The position numbers and the translations under genes were made by a program. The notes below the pieces were generated by a model that searched no databases, was not told the origin of the DNA, and worked only from the letters and a program-made list of their open reading frames with translations. DNA of 64,000 nt from Aminobacter sp. AP02 (GTDB lineage: Bacteria; Pseudomonadota; Alphaproteobacteria; Rhizobiales; Rhizobiaceae): assembly GCF_003148805.1 (NCBI RefSeq), contig NZ_QGGX01000013.1, positions 102,438 to 166,437 of the forward strand, given 5' to 3'. Positions 11,271-20,989 of the stretch are shown here, piece after piece. The stretch's first letter is position 1. Each line of letters begins with the position of its first letter.

Positions 11271-11744
11271 ATGAAACTCAACGATCTGCGTGACAACGCC
11301 GGCGCGACCCACTCCAAGAAGCGTCTTGGCCGTGGTATCGGCTCGGGCTCCGGCAAGACCGGCGGCCGCGGCGTCAAGGGCCAGAAGGCCCGTTCGGGCG
11401 TCGCGATCAACGGCTTCGAGGGTGGTCAGATGCCACTTTATCGTCGCCTGCCGAAGCGCGGCTTCACCAACATTTTTGCCAAGAGCTACAACACCGTTTC
11501 GCTGGCCCGCATCCAGGTCGCGATCGATGCCAACAAGCTCGATGCAAAAGAGACCGTGACGGCGGAAGCCCTCGTCAAGGCCGGCGTGATTCGCCGCGTC
11601 AAGGACGGCGTCCGCATCCTCGGCGACGGCGAACTCAAGGCGAAGGTCGCCTTTGATGTTGCCGGCGCTTCCAAGCCGGCGATCGAGAAGATCGAAAAGG
11701 CTGGAGGATCGGTGAAGCTGCCGGAAGTGGCAGCCGCCGAGTAA
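11271..11744 (+). CDS. rplO: 50S ribosomal protein L15
   Basis: L15 is a late assembly protein of the large subunit. The 157-residue protein starts [21 protein letters not shown], with the glycine-rich N-terminal loop ([22 protein letters not shown]) of the family and the motif [15 protein letters not shown]. An AGGAGA site precedes ATG. The 135-base gap to secY contains a perfect hairpin. Confidence 0.97.
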   Translation: MKLNDLRDNAGATHSKKRLGRGIGSGSGKTGGRGVKGQKARSGVAINGFEGGQMPLYRRLPKRGFTNIFAKSYNTVSLARIQVAIDANKLDAKETVTAEALVKAGVIRRVKDGVRILGDGELKAKVAFDVAGASKPAIEKIEKAGGSVKLPEVAAAE

Positions 11745-11760
11745 AAAGGCTTTACAAAGT

Positions 11761-11786
11761 AAGCGGCGGTAGAGATACCGCCGCTT
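11761..11786 (+). other. Perfect 11-bp hairpin between rplO and secY
   Basis: Arms AAGCGGCGGTA and TACCGCCGCTT enclose the tetraloop GAGA, a GNRA-class loop that stabilises RNA hairpins. There is no T-run after it, so a simple terminator is unlikely. A processing or stability element that sets the SecY level relative to ribosomal proteins is an inference. Confidence 0.55.
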
Positions 11787-11879
11787 GCATGTTTGCCGTC
11801 CGGAGCCTATCTCGTGGCTTCGGTGACACGCGCCGCGCCCATCTGCGGCTTTTCGGCGTGACCAAGCGGAGTACCCTGA

Positions 11880-13220
11880 ATGGCATCGGCTGCTGAACAA
11901 CTAGCATCCAATCTGAATTTCGCAGCCTTCGCTAAGGCCGAAGATCTCAAGAAGCGCATCTGGTTTACCCTCGGCGCGCTGTTGGTCTACCGCCTCGGTA
12001 CCTACATTCCGCTCCCGGGAATCAATCCAGACGCATTCGCGCAGGCTTTCACGCAGCAGAGCCGCGGCGTTCTTGGCATTTTCAACATGTTTGCCGGCGG
12101 CGCCGTGCAGCGCATGGCGATCTTCGCCCTGGGCATCATGCCCTACATCTCCGCCTCCATCATCATGCAGCTCATGACGTCGGTCGTTCCGTCGCTTGAA
12201 GCGCTGAAGAAGGAAGGCGAGCAGGGCCGCAAGGTCATCAATCAATACACCCGCTACGGCACCGTGTTGCTGGCTGTTGTCCAGGCCTATGGCATCTCCG
12301 CCGGCCTTGAAGGCGGCAACGGTATCGTCACCGATCCGGGCATGTTCTTCCGCGCCTCGACGGTCATCACCCTTGTCGGCGGCACCATGTTCTTGATGTG
12401 GCTTGGCGAGCAGATTACCGCACGCGGCATCGGCAACGGCATTTCGCTGATCATTTTCGCCGGCATCGTCGCAGGCCTTCCGAGCGCCATCAGCGGCACG
12501 CTGGAACTCGGCCGCACCGGTGCTCTGTCTACCGGCCTGATTCTCGCGATCATCGTGCTTGCGATCGTCGTCATTGCGCTGATCGTCTTCTTCGAGCGCG
12601 CCCAGCGCCGTCTTCTGATCCAGTATCCGAAGCGCCAGGTCGGCAACCGCATGTTCCAGGGCGATACCTCGCACCTGCCGCTCAAGCTGAACACCGCTGG
12701 CGTCATTCCTCCGATCTTCGCGTCGTCGCTGCTGCTGCTGCCGGCCACGGTTGCGGGCTTCTCGAACACCACGACGCTACCCGGTTGGGTCAGCACCATG
12801 ATGGCGGCTCTTGGCCACGGGCAGCCGCTGTACATGCTGCTCTACGCCGCGATGATCGTCTTCTTCGCTTTCTTCTACACGGCGATCGTGTTCAATCCGA
12901 AGGACACCGCCGACCAGCTGAAGAAGCATTCGGGCTTCATTCCTGGCTATCGCCCCGGCGAGCGCACCGCGGAATACATCGACTACGTGCTGACGCGCGT
13001 TACCGTCATCGGTGCCGCTTATCTGGTCGTCATCTGCTTGATGCCGGAGTTCCTGATTTCGGCAACCGGAGTTCCTTTTTACCTTGGTGGTACTTCGCTT
13101 CTGATCGTGGTCAATGTAACCCTTGATACTGTGGCGCAGATTCAGGGCCATCTGATTGCCCATCAGTATGAGGGGCTGATCAAGAAGTCGAAGCTCCGTG
13201 GAGGTAAGAGGGGAAGATGA
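11880..13220 (+). CDS. secY: Preprotein translocase subunit SecY
   Basis: SecY is the channel of the Sec translocon in the inner membrane. The protein has 446 residues, the normal length, with about ten hydrophobic segments. Signatures include [11 protein letters not shown] near TM1, the plug/TM2 region [13 protein letters not shown] and the cytoplasmic loop [18 protein letters not shown]. The C-terminus [11 protein letters not shown] overlaps the adk start by four bases (ATGA), coupling the two genes. Confidence 0.98.
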   Translation: MASAAEQLASNLNFAAFAKAEDLKKRIWFTLGALLVYRLGTYIPLPGINPDAFAQAFTQQSRGVLGIFNMFAGGAVQRMAIFALGIMPYISASIIMQLMTSVVPSLEALKKEGEQGRKVINQYTRYGTVLLAVVQAYGISAGLEGGNGIVTDPGMFFRASTVITLVGGTMFLMWLGEQITARGIGNGISLIIFAGIVAGLPSAISGTLELGRTGALSTGLILAIIVLAIVVIALIVFFERAQRRLLIQYPKRQVGNRMFQGDTSHLPLKLNTAGVIPPIFASSLLLLPATVAGFSNTTTLPGWVSTMMAALGHGQPLYMLLYAAMIVFFAFFYTAIVFNPKDTADQLKKHSGFIPGYRPGERTAEYIDYVLTRVTVIGAAYLVVICLMPEFLISATGVPFYLGGTSLLIVVNVTLDTVAQIQGHLIAHQYEGLIKKSKLRGGKRGR

Positions 13221-13807
13221 AGCTGATTTTGCTTGGGCCGCCGGGAGCGGGCAAGGGGACACAAGCGCAACGGCTGGTCGATAAGCATGGCATTCCGCAA
13301 TTGTCGACTGGCGACATGCTGCGGGCAGCCGTGAAGGCCGAAACGGAAGTCGGCAAGCGCGCCAAGTCGGTCATGGATGCGGGCGAACTGGTCTCGGACG
13401 AAATCGTCAACGCGATCGTCGCCGAACGTATCGACCAGGAGGATTGCGCCAAGGGCTTCATCCTCGATGGGTATCCGCGCACGCTGGCGCAGGCTGACGC
13501 TGTCGCCGACATGTTGGCCGAACGCGGCATGCATCTCGACGTGGTCATCGAACTCGTTGTCGATGACAAGGCGCTCGTGGGCCGAATCCTCAAGCGCGCC
13601 GACGAGGCGAAGGCTGCTGGTCAGCCTGTCCGCAAGGACGATAACGCCGAGGTGTTCGAAGAGCGGCTGCGCGAGTACTACAAGAAAACCGCTCCGCTGA
13701 TCGGCTACTACTACGCCAACGACCTGTTGAAGCAGGTCGACGGCATGGCCGACATGGACGAGGTTACCGCGCAGATCGAAGCTATCCTCGCGGAAACCAC
13801 GCACTAG
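13217..13807 (+). CDS. adk: Adenylate kinase (short form)
   Basis: The enzyme interconverts ATP and AMP with two ADP in the cytosol. The P-loop [10 protein letters not shown] is at residues 7-16 and the [10 protein letters not shown] motif near 86-95. At 196 residues with a short LID and no zinc cysteines, it is the short bacterial type found in alphaproteobacteria. Its place directly after secY and before rpsM, without infA or rpmJ between, is typical of this class. Confidence 0.97.
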   Translation: MKLILLGPPGAGKGTQAQRLVDKHGIPQLSTGDMLRAAVKAETEVGKRAKSVMDAGELVSDEIVNAIVAERIDQEDCAKGFILDGYPRTLAQADAVADMLAERGMHLDVVIELVVDDKALVGRILKRADEAKAAGQPVRKDDNAEVFEERLREYYKKTAPLIGYYYANDLLKQVDGMADMDEVTAQIEAILAETTH

Positions 13808-13827
13808 AACAGCACTTGTGCTTGACT

Positions 13828-13858
13828 GACGGGCCGTACTGGAGTATGGCGGCCCGTC
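13828..13858 (+). other. Hairpin after adk
   Basis: A 9-bp perfect inverted repeat (GACGGGCCG / CGGCCCGTC) with a 13-base loop follows the adk stop and is succeeded by TTCCATT, too weak a T-tract for a confident terminator. It may partly end the secY-adk message or protect its 3' end. The remaining spacer to rpsM holds no gene. Confidence 0.45.
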
Positions 13859-13993
13859 TTCCATTCAGGCATGATGATGTTTGCCCGTTAGGGCGCATAG
13901 TCGCAATGATACGGAAAACCCGCATGGGCCGGCCTCCACCGGACGCGGGGCAACTTAAGCGCCGGCATTGTCCGGCCCAAATGGAGTGAAAAG

Positions 13994-14362
13994 ATGGCTC
14001 GTATAGCCGGCGTCAATATTCCGACCAACAAGCGCGTTGTGATCTCGCTTCAGTACATTCACGGCATTGGCAAGAAGTTCGCCCAGGAGATCGTCGAGAA
14101 GGTCGGCATCCCGGCCGAGCGTCGCGTCAATCAGCTGACTGACGCCGAAGTTCTGGCAATCCGCGAGACGATCGACCGCGACTATCAGGTCGAAGGCGAT
14201 CTGCGTCGCGAAGTGTCGATCAACATCAAGCGTCTGATGGACCTCGGCTGCTACCGCGGCCTGCGTCACCGTCGTTCGCTTCCGGTCCGTGGTCAGCGTA
14301 CGCATACCAATGCGCGCACCCGTAAGGGTCCGGCCAAGGCAATTGCCGGCAAGAAGAAATAA
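13994..14362 (+). CDS. rpsM: 30S ribosomal protein S13
   Basis: S13 contacts the P-site tRNA and the large subunit. The protein has 122 residues, starts [19 protein letters not shown] and ends with the tRNA-contact region [20 protein letters not shown] and a basic tail. It is the first ribosomal gene of the alpha operon segment, separated from adk by 186 bases that might hold a promoter, though I could not name its boxes. Confidence 0.97.
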   Translation: MARIAGVNIPTNKRVVISLQYIHGIGKKFAQEIVEKVGIPAERRVNQLTDAEVLAIRETIDRDYQVEGDLRREVSINIKRLMDLGCYRGLRHRRSLPVRGQRTHTNARTRKGPAKAIAGKKK

Positions 14363-14372
14363 TTTCGTATCT

Positions 14373-14406
14373 CCGGCGGGTTTCAGCCCGCCGGTTTCGC
14401 CTTTTG
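14373..14406 (+). terminator. Terminator-like hairpin between rpsM and rpsK
   Basis: Eight GC pairs (CCGGCGGG / CCCGCCGG) with a six-base loop are followed by TTTCGCCTTTTG, an interrupted T-rich stretch. The strong stem with an imperfect tail suggests a weak terminator or attenuator. It is unusual because rpsM and rpsK are normally closely spaced (here 132 bases apart). Confidence 0.5.
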
Positions 14407-14494
14407 TGGGCGGGTGTTCGGCCTGACACCTTAAACGCAGGCTGGTGTAGCCGCTGGTATTACGGCGGTGAAGAGATCAACTGAAAGGACTGCC

Positions 14495-14884
14495 ATGGCT
14501 AAGGAAGCCGCACGCGTTCGCCGTCGCGAACGCAAGAATATCTCGTCGGGCGTTGCCCACGTCAATTCGACCTTCAACAACACCATGATCACCATCTCCG
14601 ATGCACAGGGCAACACGATTGCCTGGTCGTCGGCTGGTGCGCAGGGCTTCAAGGGCTCGCGCAAGTCGACTCCGTTCGCGGCCCAGATGGCTGCGGAAGA
14701 CTGCGCCAAGAAGGCCCAGGAACACGGCATGCGCATGCTGGAAGTCGAAGTTTGCGGTCCAGGTTCGGGTCGTGAGTCGGCTCTGCGCGCACTCCAGGCT
14801 GCGGGTTTCACCATCACGTCGATCCGCGACGTGACGCCGATCCCGCACAACGGCTGCCGCCCGCGCAAGAAGCGTCGCGTCTAG
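14495..14884 (+). CDS. rpsK: 30S ribosomal protein S11
   Basis: S11 lines the mRNA exit site on the platform. The 129-residue protein starts [15 protein letters not shown], contains [19 protein letters not shown], and ends with the invariant [14 protein letters not shown]. An upstream in-frame extension exists, but ATG 14495 after GAAAGGA matches the family start. Confidence 0.97.
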   Translation: MAKEAARVRRRERKNISSGVAHVNSTFNNTMITISDAQGNTIAWSSAGAQGFKGSRKSTPFAAQMAAEDCAKKAQEHGMRMLEVEVCGPGSGRESALRALQAAGFTITSIRDVTPIPHNGCRPRKKRRV

Positions 14885-14979
14885 TATTTCACCCCGCGCG
14901 GGCGCCTTGTGCGCTCGTTTGCGGTTTCCAGGTCGCCCGTCACGATTGGATGGTGTCGGGCTAACGGAAGGAAGCGAAT

Positions 14980-15990
14980 ATGATCCAGAAAAACTGGCAG
15001 GAACTGATCAAGCCGAACAAGATCGAGTTCTCGTCCAAGAAGAAGACGCTGACGACGCTTGTCGCCGAGCCGCTCGAGCGTGGCTTCGGCCTGACGCTGG
15101 GCAATGCCCTGCGTCGCGTGCTCTTGTCGTCGCTTCGCGGCGCGGCGGTCACTGCCGTGCAGATCGACGGCGTGCTGCATGAGTTTTCGTCCATCGGCGG
15201 CGTTCGCGAGGACGTCACCGATATCGTGCTCAACATCAAGGAAATCGCCATCCGCATGGAAGGCGACGGCCCGAAGCGCATGGTCGTTCGCAAGCAGGGC
15301 CCCGGTGCCGTGCTCGCCGGCGACATCCAGACGGTCGGCGACGTCGAGATCCTGAACCCCGATCACGTGATCTGCACGCTCGACGAGGGCGCGGAGATCC
15401 GTATGGAGTTCACCGTCGACACTGGCAAGGGCTACGTCCCGGCTGACCGCAACCGCGCAGAAGATGCCCCGATCGGTCTCATCCCGGTCGACAGCCTCTA
15501 CTCGCCGGTCAAGAAGGTTTCGTACAAGGTCGAGAACACCCGCGAGGGTCAGGTTCTGGACTATGACAAGCTGACCATGACCATCGAGACCGACGGTTCG
15601 ATCACTGGCGAGGACGCAGTCGCTTTCGCTGCTCGCATCCTGCAGGACCAGCTCGCACTGTTCGTCAACTTCGACGAGCCGCAGAAGGAAGTTGCAGCCG
15701 AAGCCGTTACCGAGCTTGCCTTCAATCCGGCGCTGCTCAAGAAGGTCGACGAGCTGGAGCTTTCGGTCCGCTCGGCCAACTGCCTCAAGAACGACAACAT
15801 CGTTTATATCGGCGACCTGATCCAGAAGACGGAAGCCGAGATGCTGCGTACGCCGAACTTTGGCCGCAAGTCGCTCAACGAGATCAAGGAAGTTCTGGCC
15901 GCTATGGGCCTGCACCTCGGTATGGAAGTGCAGGACTGGCCGCCGGAGAACATCGAAGACCTCGCTAAGCGATACGAAGACCAGTACTAG
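14980..15990 (+). CDS. rpoA: RNA polymerase subunit alpha
   Basis: RpoA dimerises to nucleate assembly of RNA polymerase and contacts UP elements and activators. The 336 residues comprise the N-terminal dimerisation domain (about 1-235, with [20 protein letters not shown] near 30-49), a linker and the C-terminal domain with two helix-hairpin-helix segments (about 250-320, [12 protein letters not shown] and [14 protein letters not shown]). A GGAAGGAAG site precedes ATG. Confidence 0.98.
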   Translation: MIQKNWQELIKPNKIEFSSKKKTLTTLVAEPLERGFGLTLGNALRRVLLSSLRGAAVTAVQIDGVLHEFSSIGGVREDVTDIVLNIKEIAIRMEGDGPKRMVVRKQGPGAVLAGDIQTVGDVEILNPDHVICTLDEGAEIRMEFTVDTGKGYVPADRNRAEDAPIGLIPVDSLYSPVKKVSYKVENTREGQVLDYDKLTMTIETDGSITGEDAVAFAARILQDQLALFVNFDEPQKEVAAEAVTELAFNPALLKKVDELELSVRSANCLKNDNIVYIGDLIQKTEAEMLRTPNFGRKSLNEIKEVLAAMGLHLGMEVQDWPPENIEDLAKRYEDQY

Positions 15991-16016
15991 GAAGACTTAG
16001 TCGAGCAAGGATCCGA

Positions 16017-16035
16017 GGACCGGATATTCCGGTCC
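16017..16035 (+). other. Hairpin between rpoA and rplQ
   Basis: An 8-bp perfect stem (GGACCGGA / TCCGGTCC) closed by a three-base loop. No T-run follows. It adds to the series of structured spacers in this operon; its function is unknown. Confidence 0.4.
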
Positions 16036-16099
16036 GACGGCCTTGCGGAAAACCATCAGGGGCCTTGGCCTCTTGAACAACTAAAGAAGGAAAAGAGCC

Positions 16100-16528
16100 A
16101 TGCGTCACGGTTTCAAAGGCCGTCGCTTCGCCCGCAGCGTAAGCCACCGCAAGTCCATGTTCGCCAACCTCTCTGTCTCGCTGATCGAACACGAGCAGAT
16201 CGTGACCACGCTCGAAAAGGCGAAGGACCTGCGTCCGATCGTTGAGAAGCTGGTGACCCTCGGCAAGCGCGGCGACCTGCATGCTCGTCGCCAAGTGATC
16301 GCCCAGATCGGCAACGAGAACGTCGTGAAGCGTCTGTTCGACGTTGTTGCGCCGCGTTACGCTGACCGCAAGGGCGGCTACCTGCGCATCATGAAGGCTG
16401 GCTTCCGCCGCGGTGACAACGCCGCGATGGCTGTCATCGAGTTCGTCGATCGCGACACCTCGGCCAAGGGCGCCGGCGACCGCGTTCGCCTCGAAGCCGA
16501 AGCTGCCAACGAAGCTGAAGCTGCATAA
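16100..16528 (+). CDS. rplQ: 50S ribosomal protein L17
   Basis: L17 is the last gene of the alpha operon and sits near the tunnel exit. The 142-residue protein starts [20 protein letters not shown], has the family segment [20 protein letters not shown], and ends with an alphaproteobacterial acidic/Ala tail. An intrinsic terminator follows 27 bases after the stop. Confidence 0.97.
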   Translation: MRHGFKGRRFARSVSHRKSMFANLSVSLIEHEQIVTTLEKAKDLRPIVEKLVTLGKRGDLHARRQVIAQIGNENVVKRLFDVVAPRYADRKGGYLRIMKAGFRRGDNAAMAVIEFVDRDTSAKGAGDRVRLEAEAANEAEAA

Positions 16529-16554
16529 GCTGTCTGCACCGTTGACTTGAACCG

Positions 16555-16580
16555 AAGGGGCCCTTGTGGCCCCTTTTGTT
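16555..16580 (+). terminator. Rho-independent terminator after rplQ
   Basis: The stem AAGGGGCC / GGCCCCTT with a five-base loop runs straight into TTGTTTTG. It marks the end of the ribosomal superoperon before the HtrA-type protease gene. Confidence 0.85.
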
Positions 16581-16724
16581 TTGGGCAATCGCCAGGCAGG
16601 CTTCAGCGGTTCTTCCGCAACCGGCGCCAACTATGCGGAAATAACCGCTTTCGAGCGCATCCAGCCTTTCAATTTGCACAATCGTCACGACAATGGCGCC
16701 GACTTATGCGTTGGAGGATTCGCC

Positions 16725-18209
16725 ATGCGTGCGAAACGATATTTGCTGCTCGCCATGTGCGCCTGGATGGCGATCAGCGGCAGTGCGGTGGCCCAGGATG
16801 CCCCGAAGAAACCTGTCGAAGATCCGGGGTTGTCGGATGTGCTGACGGATCTGCTCAATGGCGGCAAGGCCGATGTGGGCGCGCTGGCTCCTGACCGGCG
16901 GGTGCCGTTCGGCCGCGACGAGATGCAGCTTTCGTTTGCACCTCTGGTCAAGAGTACGGCGGCAGCCGTGGTCAACGTTTACGCCTCAAAGCAGGTCAAG
17001 GCGCGTTCGCCTTTCGAGGGCGACCCGTTCTTCGAGCAGTTCTTCGGCGGCGGCGCCCCGCGCAACCGTTCGTCACTGGGCTCGGGCGTGCTGGTTGACC
17101 AAAGCGGTATCATCGTGACCAACAACCACGTCGTCCAGGACGCCGATGAGGTGAAGGTCGCGCTGTCCGACGGCCGTGAGTTCACCAGCAAGGTGCTGCT
17201 CAAGGACGACACGCTCGATCTTGCCGTGCTGAAGATCGATTCTGACAAGCCTTTCCAGACGATCGCCATCGGCGATTCCGACGCTCTGCAGGTCGGCGAC
17301 CTGGTGCTTGCCATTGGCAATCCGTTCGGCGTCGGCCAGACCACGACCAGCGGCATCGTCTCGGCGCTGGCACGCACCCATATCGGCGTGTCCGATTCCG
17401 GCTTCTTCATCCAGACCGATGCGGCCATCAATCCGGGCAATTCCGGCGGCGCGCTGATCAACATGGGCGGCCAACTTGTCGGCATCAACACGGCAATCTT
17501 CAGCCGCACCGGCGGTTCGATCGGTATCGGCTTTGCCATCCCTTCCAACATGGTGCGCGCCTTTACCGAGGCGGCGAAGGGCGGTGCGGAGTTCTTCGAG
17601 CGGCCATTCATTGGTGCCTCGTTCGAGCCGGTAACGCCGCAGATCGCGGAGTCGCTCGGCATGGACCATCCCTCCGGCGCGTTGATTTCGTCGGTTGACG
17701 AGAATGGTCCTGCAGCCCGAGCCGGCCTCAGGCCCGGCGACGTCGTGCTGCAATTCAACGGTGCTGCGATCGAGCACATGGAAGCGCTCGACTATCGCCT
17801 GGCGACCCAGCCCATCGGCGGCAAGGCGACGCTGTCCGTGCTGAGCAAGGGCGAGGAAAAGTCCATCGAAGTTGCGCTAGAGCGCGCTCCGGAAGGCACA
17901 AGCTCGAACGAAGTCTTGTTGCGTGGCCGAAGCCCGTTTGCAGGTGCCAAGGTCGCTGAGCTTTCGCCTCGTCTGGCGCAGCGCCTACGCGTTGCCACCG
18001 ATACCAAGGGGGTGGCAATCGTCGGTATCGACGGCGGCTCGCCTGCGGCTGGCTTCGGCTTCCAGCCGGGCGACATCGTGCGCGAGGTCAATGGCGAAAT
18101 CATCGACACCGCCGAGAAGCTGAAGCAGCTCGCCGAGGTGGACACGCGCTGGTGGCGGTTTACCGTCGAACGCGACGGTCGCATCATGCGCCAGATGCTG
18201 CGCTACTGA
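16725..18209 (+). CDS. Periplasmic HtrA/DegQ-type serine protease with two PDZ domains
   Basis: A DegP/DegQ-family endopeptidase and chaperone for misfolded envelope proteins. A signal peptide covers about residues 1-24 (cleavage near AVAQ-DA), so it is periplasmic. The trypsin-like triad is His135 (TNNHVV), Asp165 (TLDLAVLK) and Ser240 (NPGNSGGAL). Two PDZ domains follow (about 295-380 and 405-490). Start ATG 16725 is chosen over an upstream frame because GGAGG lies 7 bases before it and it gives the signal peptide. Total 494 residues, close to DegP. It is followed after 65 bases by rarA on the same strand. Confidence 0.92.
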   Translation: MRAKRYLLLAMCAWMAISGSAVAQDAPKKPVEDPGLSDVLTDLLNGGKADVGALAPDRRVPFGRDEMQLSFAPLVKSTAAAVVNVYASKQVKARSPFEGDPFFEQFFGGGAPRNRSSLGSGVLVDQSGIIVTNNHVVQDADEVKVALSDGREFTSKVLLKDDTLDLAVLKIDSDKPFQTIAIGDSDALQVGDLVLAIGNPFGVGQTTTSGIVSALARTHIGVSDSGFFIQTDAAINPGNSGGALINMGGQLVGINTAIFSRTGGSIGIGFAIPSNMVRAFTEAAKGGAEFFERPFIGASFEPVTPQIAESLGMDHPSGALISSVDENGPAARAGLRPGDVVLQFNGAAIEHMEALDYRLATQPIGGKATLSVLSKGEEKSIEVALERAPEGTSSNEVLLRGRSPFAGAKVAELSPRLAQRLRVATDTKGVAIVGIDGGSPAAGFGFQPGDIVREVNGEIIDTAEKLKQLAEVDTRWWRFTVERDGRIMRQMLRY

Positions 18210-18274
18210 GGAATGTCATGCTTCGTATCGGGCGCGAAAGCGATTTGTGATCGGGGCATCGGGAGGATAACGTC

Positions 18275-19585
18275 TTGAGTTCGCTTTTCGACGAATCCGT
18301 GCCGCGCCCGCTTGCCGAAACACTCCGCCCGCGGCGCATCAGCGAGGTGATAGGGCAGGACCACCTTCTTGGGCCCGACGGCCCAATTGGGCGCATGATC
18401 AAGGCACGAAAGGTGTCCTCGTTCATTCTCTGGGGGCCGCCTGGCGTCGGCAAGACGACGATTGCCAGGCTGGTAGCCAAGGAAGTCGGCCTCGATTTCG
18501 TTCAGCTTTCGGCGGTGCTCTCAGGCGTTGCGGACCTGCGCAAGGTGGTCGATGCCGCCAGGCAACTCCGAGGCGGGGCAGGGCGGCAGACCGTGGTCTT
18601 CGTCGACGAACTGCATCGCTTCAACAGGACGACCCAGGATGCATTGTTGCCGCATGTCGAGGACGGAACGATCGTCCTGATCGGCGCGACGACGGAAAAT
18701 CCTAGTTTCAGCCTGGTGGCCGCGTTGTTGTCTCGCGCCAAGGTCTACACCCTGAAGCGCTTCGAAAAGGAAGACCTTGCCATCCTGGCCGAGCGCGCCG
18801 AAGCGCATACCGGCAAGAAGCTGCCGCTGGACGCAGCCGCGCGTGACACGCTGCTTGCCATGGCCGACGGCGACGGACGCTATCTGATCGGGCTCTGCGA
18901 GGAGTTGCTCGCGCTTCCTTCCGGCACCGAACTGGACGTCGCGGGGTTGGCCGTGACCGTCCAGAAGCGGGCGCCAGTCTACGACAAGGGGCAAGAAGAG
19001 CACTACAACATGCTCAGTTGTTTCCATAAGAGCCTACGCGGCAGCGACGTTCAGGCTGCACTTTACTGGGCTGCGCGCATGGTGATCGGCGGCGAATCTC
19101 CAGGCACGATCTTCCGCCGTCTTGCATGCGCAGCCTCGGAAGATGTCGGCATGGCCGATCCACAGGCGATGCCGCAGGTGGTGGCCGCCTGGACCGCGTT
19201 CGAGCGGGTAGGGTGGCCGGAGGGGCGCCTGTTCATGGCCCAGGCGATCACATATGTGGCAACGGCGCCCAAGTCGAACGCTTCCTACATGGGGTTCAAC
19301 CAGGCCATAGCCCTGGCCCAGCAGACGGGATCGCTCGCGCCGCCGAAACACATCCTCAATGCGCCGACCAAGCTGATGAAGGAACTCGGCTACCACGAGG
19401 GTTACAAATACGACCACGACTATCCCGACGCGTTCTCGGGGCAGGAGTTCCTTCCCGATGAGCTAGCCGGCCTCAATCGGCCGGAGTTCTACGCGCCGAA
19501 CGAGCGCGGCTTTGAGCGGGATATCAAGAAGCGGCTGGAGTTTTGGGCGCGCAATAAAGTCAACCGCCGCCAATCCGACGAATAG
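18275..19585 (+). CDS. rarA: Replication-associated recombination protein A (AAA+ ATPase)
   Basis: RarA (MgsA) acts at stalled replication forks and is related to clamp loaders and eukaryotic WRNIP1. Walker A GPPGVGKTT is at about residues 53-61 and Walker B VVFVDELHRF near 108-117, with sensor 1 GATTENPSF. The C-terminal MgsA tetramerisation domain follows (YDKGQEEHYNMLSCFHKSLRG onward). Length 436, normal. Translation starts at TTG 18275, with GGAGGA 8 bases upstream; no ATG fits. Order htrA-rarA after rplQ is common in rhizobia. Confidence 0.94.
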   Translation: MSSLFDESVPRPLAETLRPRRISEVIGQDHLLGPDGPIGRMIKARKVSSFILWGPPGVGKTTIARLVAKEVGLDFVQLSAVLSGVADLRKVVDAARQLRGGAGRQTVVFVDELHRFNRTTQDALLPHVEDGTIVLIGATTENPSFSLVAALLSRAKVYTLKRFEKEDLAILAERAEAHTGKKLPLDAAARDTLLAMADGDGRYLIGLCEELLALPSGTELDVAGLAVTVQKRAPVYDKGQEEHYNMLSCFHKSLRGSDVQAALYWAARMVIGGESPGTIFRRLACAASEDVGMADPQAMPQVVAAWTAFERVGWPEGRLFMAQAITYVATAPKSNASYMGFNQAIALAQQTGSLAPPKHILNAPTKLMKELGYHEGYKYDHDYPDAFSGQEFLPDELAGLNRPEFYAPNERGFERDIKKRLEFWARNKVNRRQSDE

Positions 19586-19586
19586 C

Positions 19587-20888
19587 TTGGCTACGTTGCA
19601 TACTGCTTTGTTGAGTCCTAGTCCGTTTCGAGCGCCTGAGTTTTCGCCAGATCCATCTCTTTCCGATGACGCCCTGCTCGAACTCGTGCAGCGGCAGACC
19701 GTGCGTTATTTCTGGGAGGGCGGTCATCCCATCAGCGGCCTCGCGCGCGACAGGTTGGTCACGACCAGCGAAAGACCAAACGATCTCGTCGCGATCGGCG
19801 GCTCCGGCTTCGGCATCATGGCGATCATCGTTGCGGTTGAACGCGGCTGGATCGATCGCCTCGGGGCCGTGGCTCGGTTGCATCAAATGCTCGATCTGCT
19901 GGAGCGTTCGCCACGCTACCACGGCATGTTTTCGCATTTCGTCAACGGCCGGACGGGAGACACCATTCCGTTCCGACGCAAGGACGACGGCGCCGACCTG
20001 GTGGAGACAACGTTTCTGTTACAGGGTTTGATCTGCGCCCGAGAGTATCTGAACAGCACTGCAGGCGAAGAGCAGCGTCTTGGCGATCGCGTCAACGCGC
20101 TTTTGGCGCAGGCCGAATGGAGCTGGTTTGCCCGGAAGAACAAGCTCTTTTGGCATTGGAGCCCGAAGTACGAATGGGCAATGAACAACCCTATCGAAGG
20201 CTGGAACGAGTGCCTGTTAGCCTATGTTTTGGCGGCTGGGTCTCAACATCACGCCATCGATCCGCAGTGCTATCACCGCGGCTTTGCTACTGGACCCGCC
20301 TTTCAGAACGGGCGCGAACATCACGGCGTCGTACTGCCGCTGGGGACTGACTTTGGTGGTCCGCTGTTTTTTGCGCACTATTCCTTTTGTGGGCTCGATC
20401 CGCGCGGCCTGAAAGACCGTCACGCCGACTATTGGGAGCAAAATGTCCGCCATGCGTGGATCAACTATCGCCATTGCGTGCTCAATCCCCATGGTCATCA
20501 AGGATATGGTGCCGATTGCTGGGGCTTGACTGCGTCCCATGGGCCGAGTGGCTACATCGCACATGCACCGGACCGGGATGTCGGTGTCATCACACCCAGT
20601 GCCGCGTTATCCAGTTTTCCCTATTTGCCTGATGAGGCAATGCGCGCCTTGCGTGGGTTTCTGGCCAGGCCGAGGAAACGTATCTGGTCTCGCTTCGGTT
20701 TTGTCGATGCCTTCTGCGAAAACCTGAACTGGTACGCGCGAACTTGTCTTGCCATCAATCAGGGCCCGATCGTCGCGATGATCGAAAACCACAGGACTGG
20801 GCTGCTGTGGAAACTGTTCATGGGTGCGCCAGAGGTTCGCCTTGGTCTGAGCCGGCTGGGTTTCACCTGGTCAGGTCGCAGCGGCTAA
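19587..20888 (+). CDS. Glycoamylase-family protein (COG5368 / PF10091-like)
   Basis: The sequence resembles the glycoamylase domain family, whose characterised members include endo-beta-1,2-glucanases (GH144) and the C-terminal part of cyclic beta-1,2-glucan synthase. Visible hallmarks: TVRYFWEGGHPISGLARDR near the N-terminus, the GGSGFGIMAIIVAVERGW helix hairpin, and YGADCWGLTASHGPSGY toward the C-terminus. About 430 residues. No signal peptide is seen, so a cytosolic location is likely. The start is uncertain: the frame extends 25 codons into rarA, and I use TTG 19587 just after the rarA stop, without a clear ribosome site. Substrate beta-1,2-glucan is an inference from the family. Confidence 0.75.
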   Translation: MATLHTALLSPSPFRAPEFSPDPSLSDDALLELVQRQTVRYFWEGGHPISGLARDRLVTTSERPNDLVAIGGSGFGIMAIIVAVERGWIDRLGAVARLHQMLDLLERSPRYHGMFSHFVNGRTGDTIPFRRKDDGADLVETTFLLQGLICAREYLNSTAGEEQRLGDRVNALLAQAEWSWFARKNKLFWHWSPKYEWAMNNPIEGWNECLLAYVLAAGSQHHAIDPQCYHRGFATGPAFQNGREHHGVVLPLGTDFGGPLFFAHYSFCGLDPRGLKDRHADYWEQNVRHAWINYRHCVLNPHGHQGYGADCWGLTASHGPSGYIAHAPDRDVGVITPSAALSSFPYLPDEAMRALRGFLARPRKRIWSRFGFVDAFCENLNWYARTCLAINQGPIVAMIENHRTGLLWKLFMGAPEVRLGLSRLGFTWSGRSG

Positions 20889-20960
20889 GGTGTGTTCAGA
20901 GCCAACATGCGGCGAACCGCGGATGCCTCGACCAAAACCTTAAATGCTGCCTTACTTCAC

Positions 20961-20989
20961 TTGCAAGAAAATGCAATCATGGATATGTA
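20961..20989 (+). promoter_or_regulatory. Candidate sigma70 promoter with overlapping dyad upstream of bigR-like gene
   Basis: A -35 box TTGCAA (20961-20966) and a -10 box TATGTA (20984-20989) are 17 bases apart, an ideal spacing. The -35 box lies in the inverted repeat TTGCA-N6-TGCAA (20961-20976), a plausible operator for the regulator encoded downstream. A small hairpin (GACGCC/GGCGTC, 21001-21017) lies in the leader. The assignment is from pattern only. Confidence 0.5.

Noticed and set aside
16566..16724. 53-codon N-terminal extension of the HtrA-type protease
   Set aside because: It overlaps the rplQ terminator, and the downstream ATG has GGAGG and begins the signal peptide.
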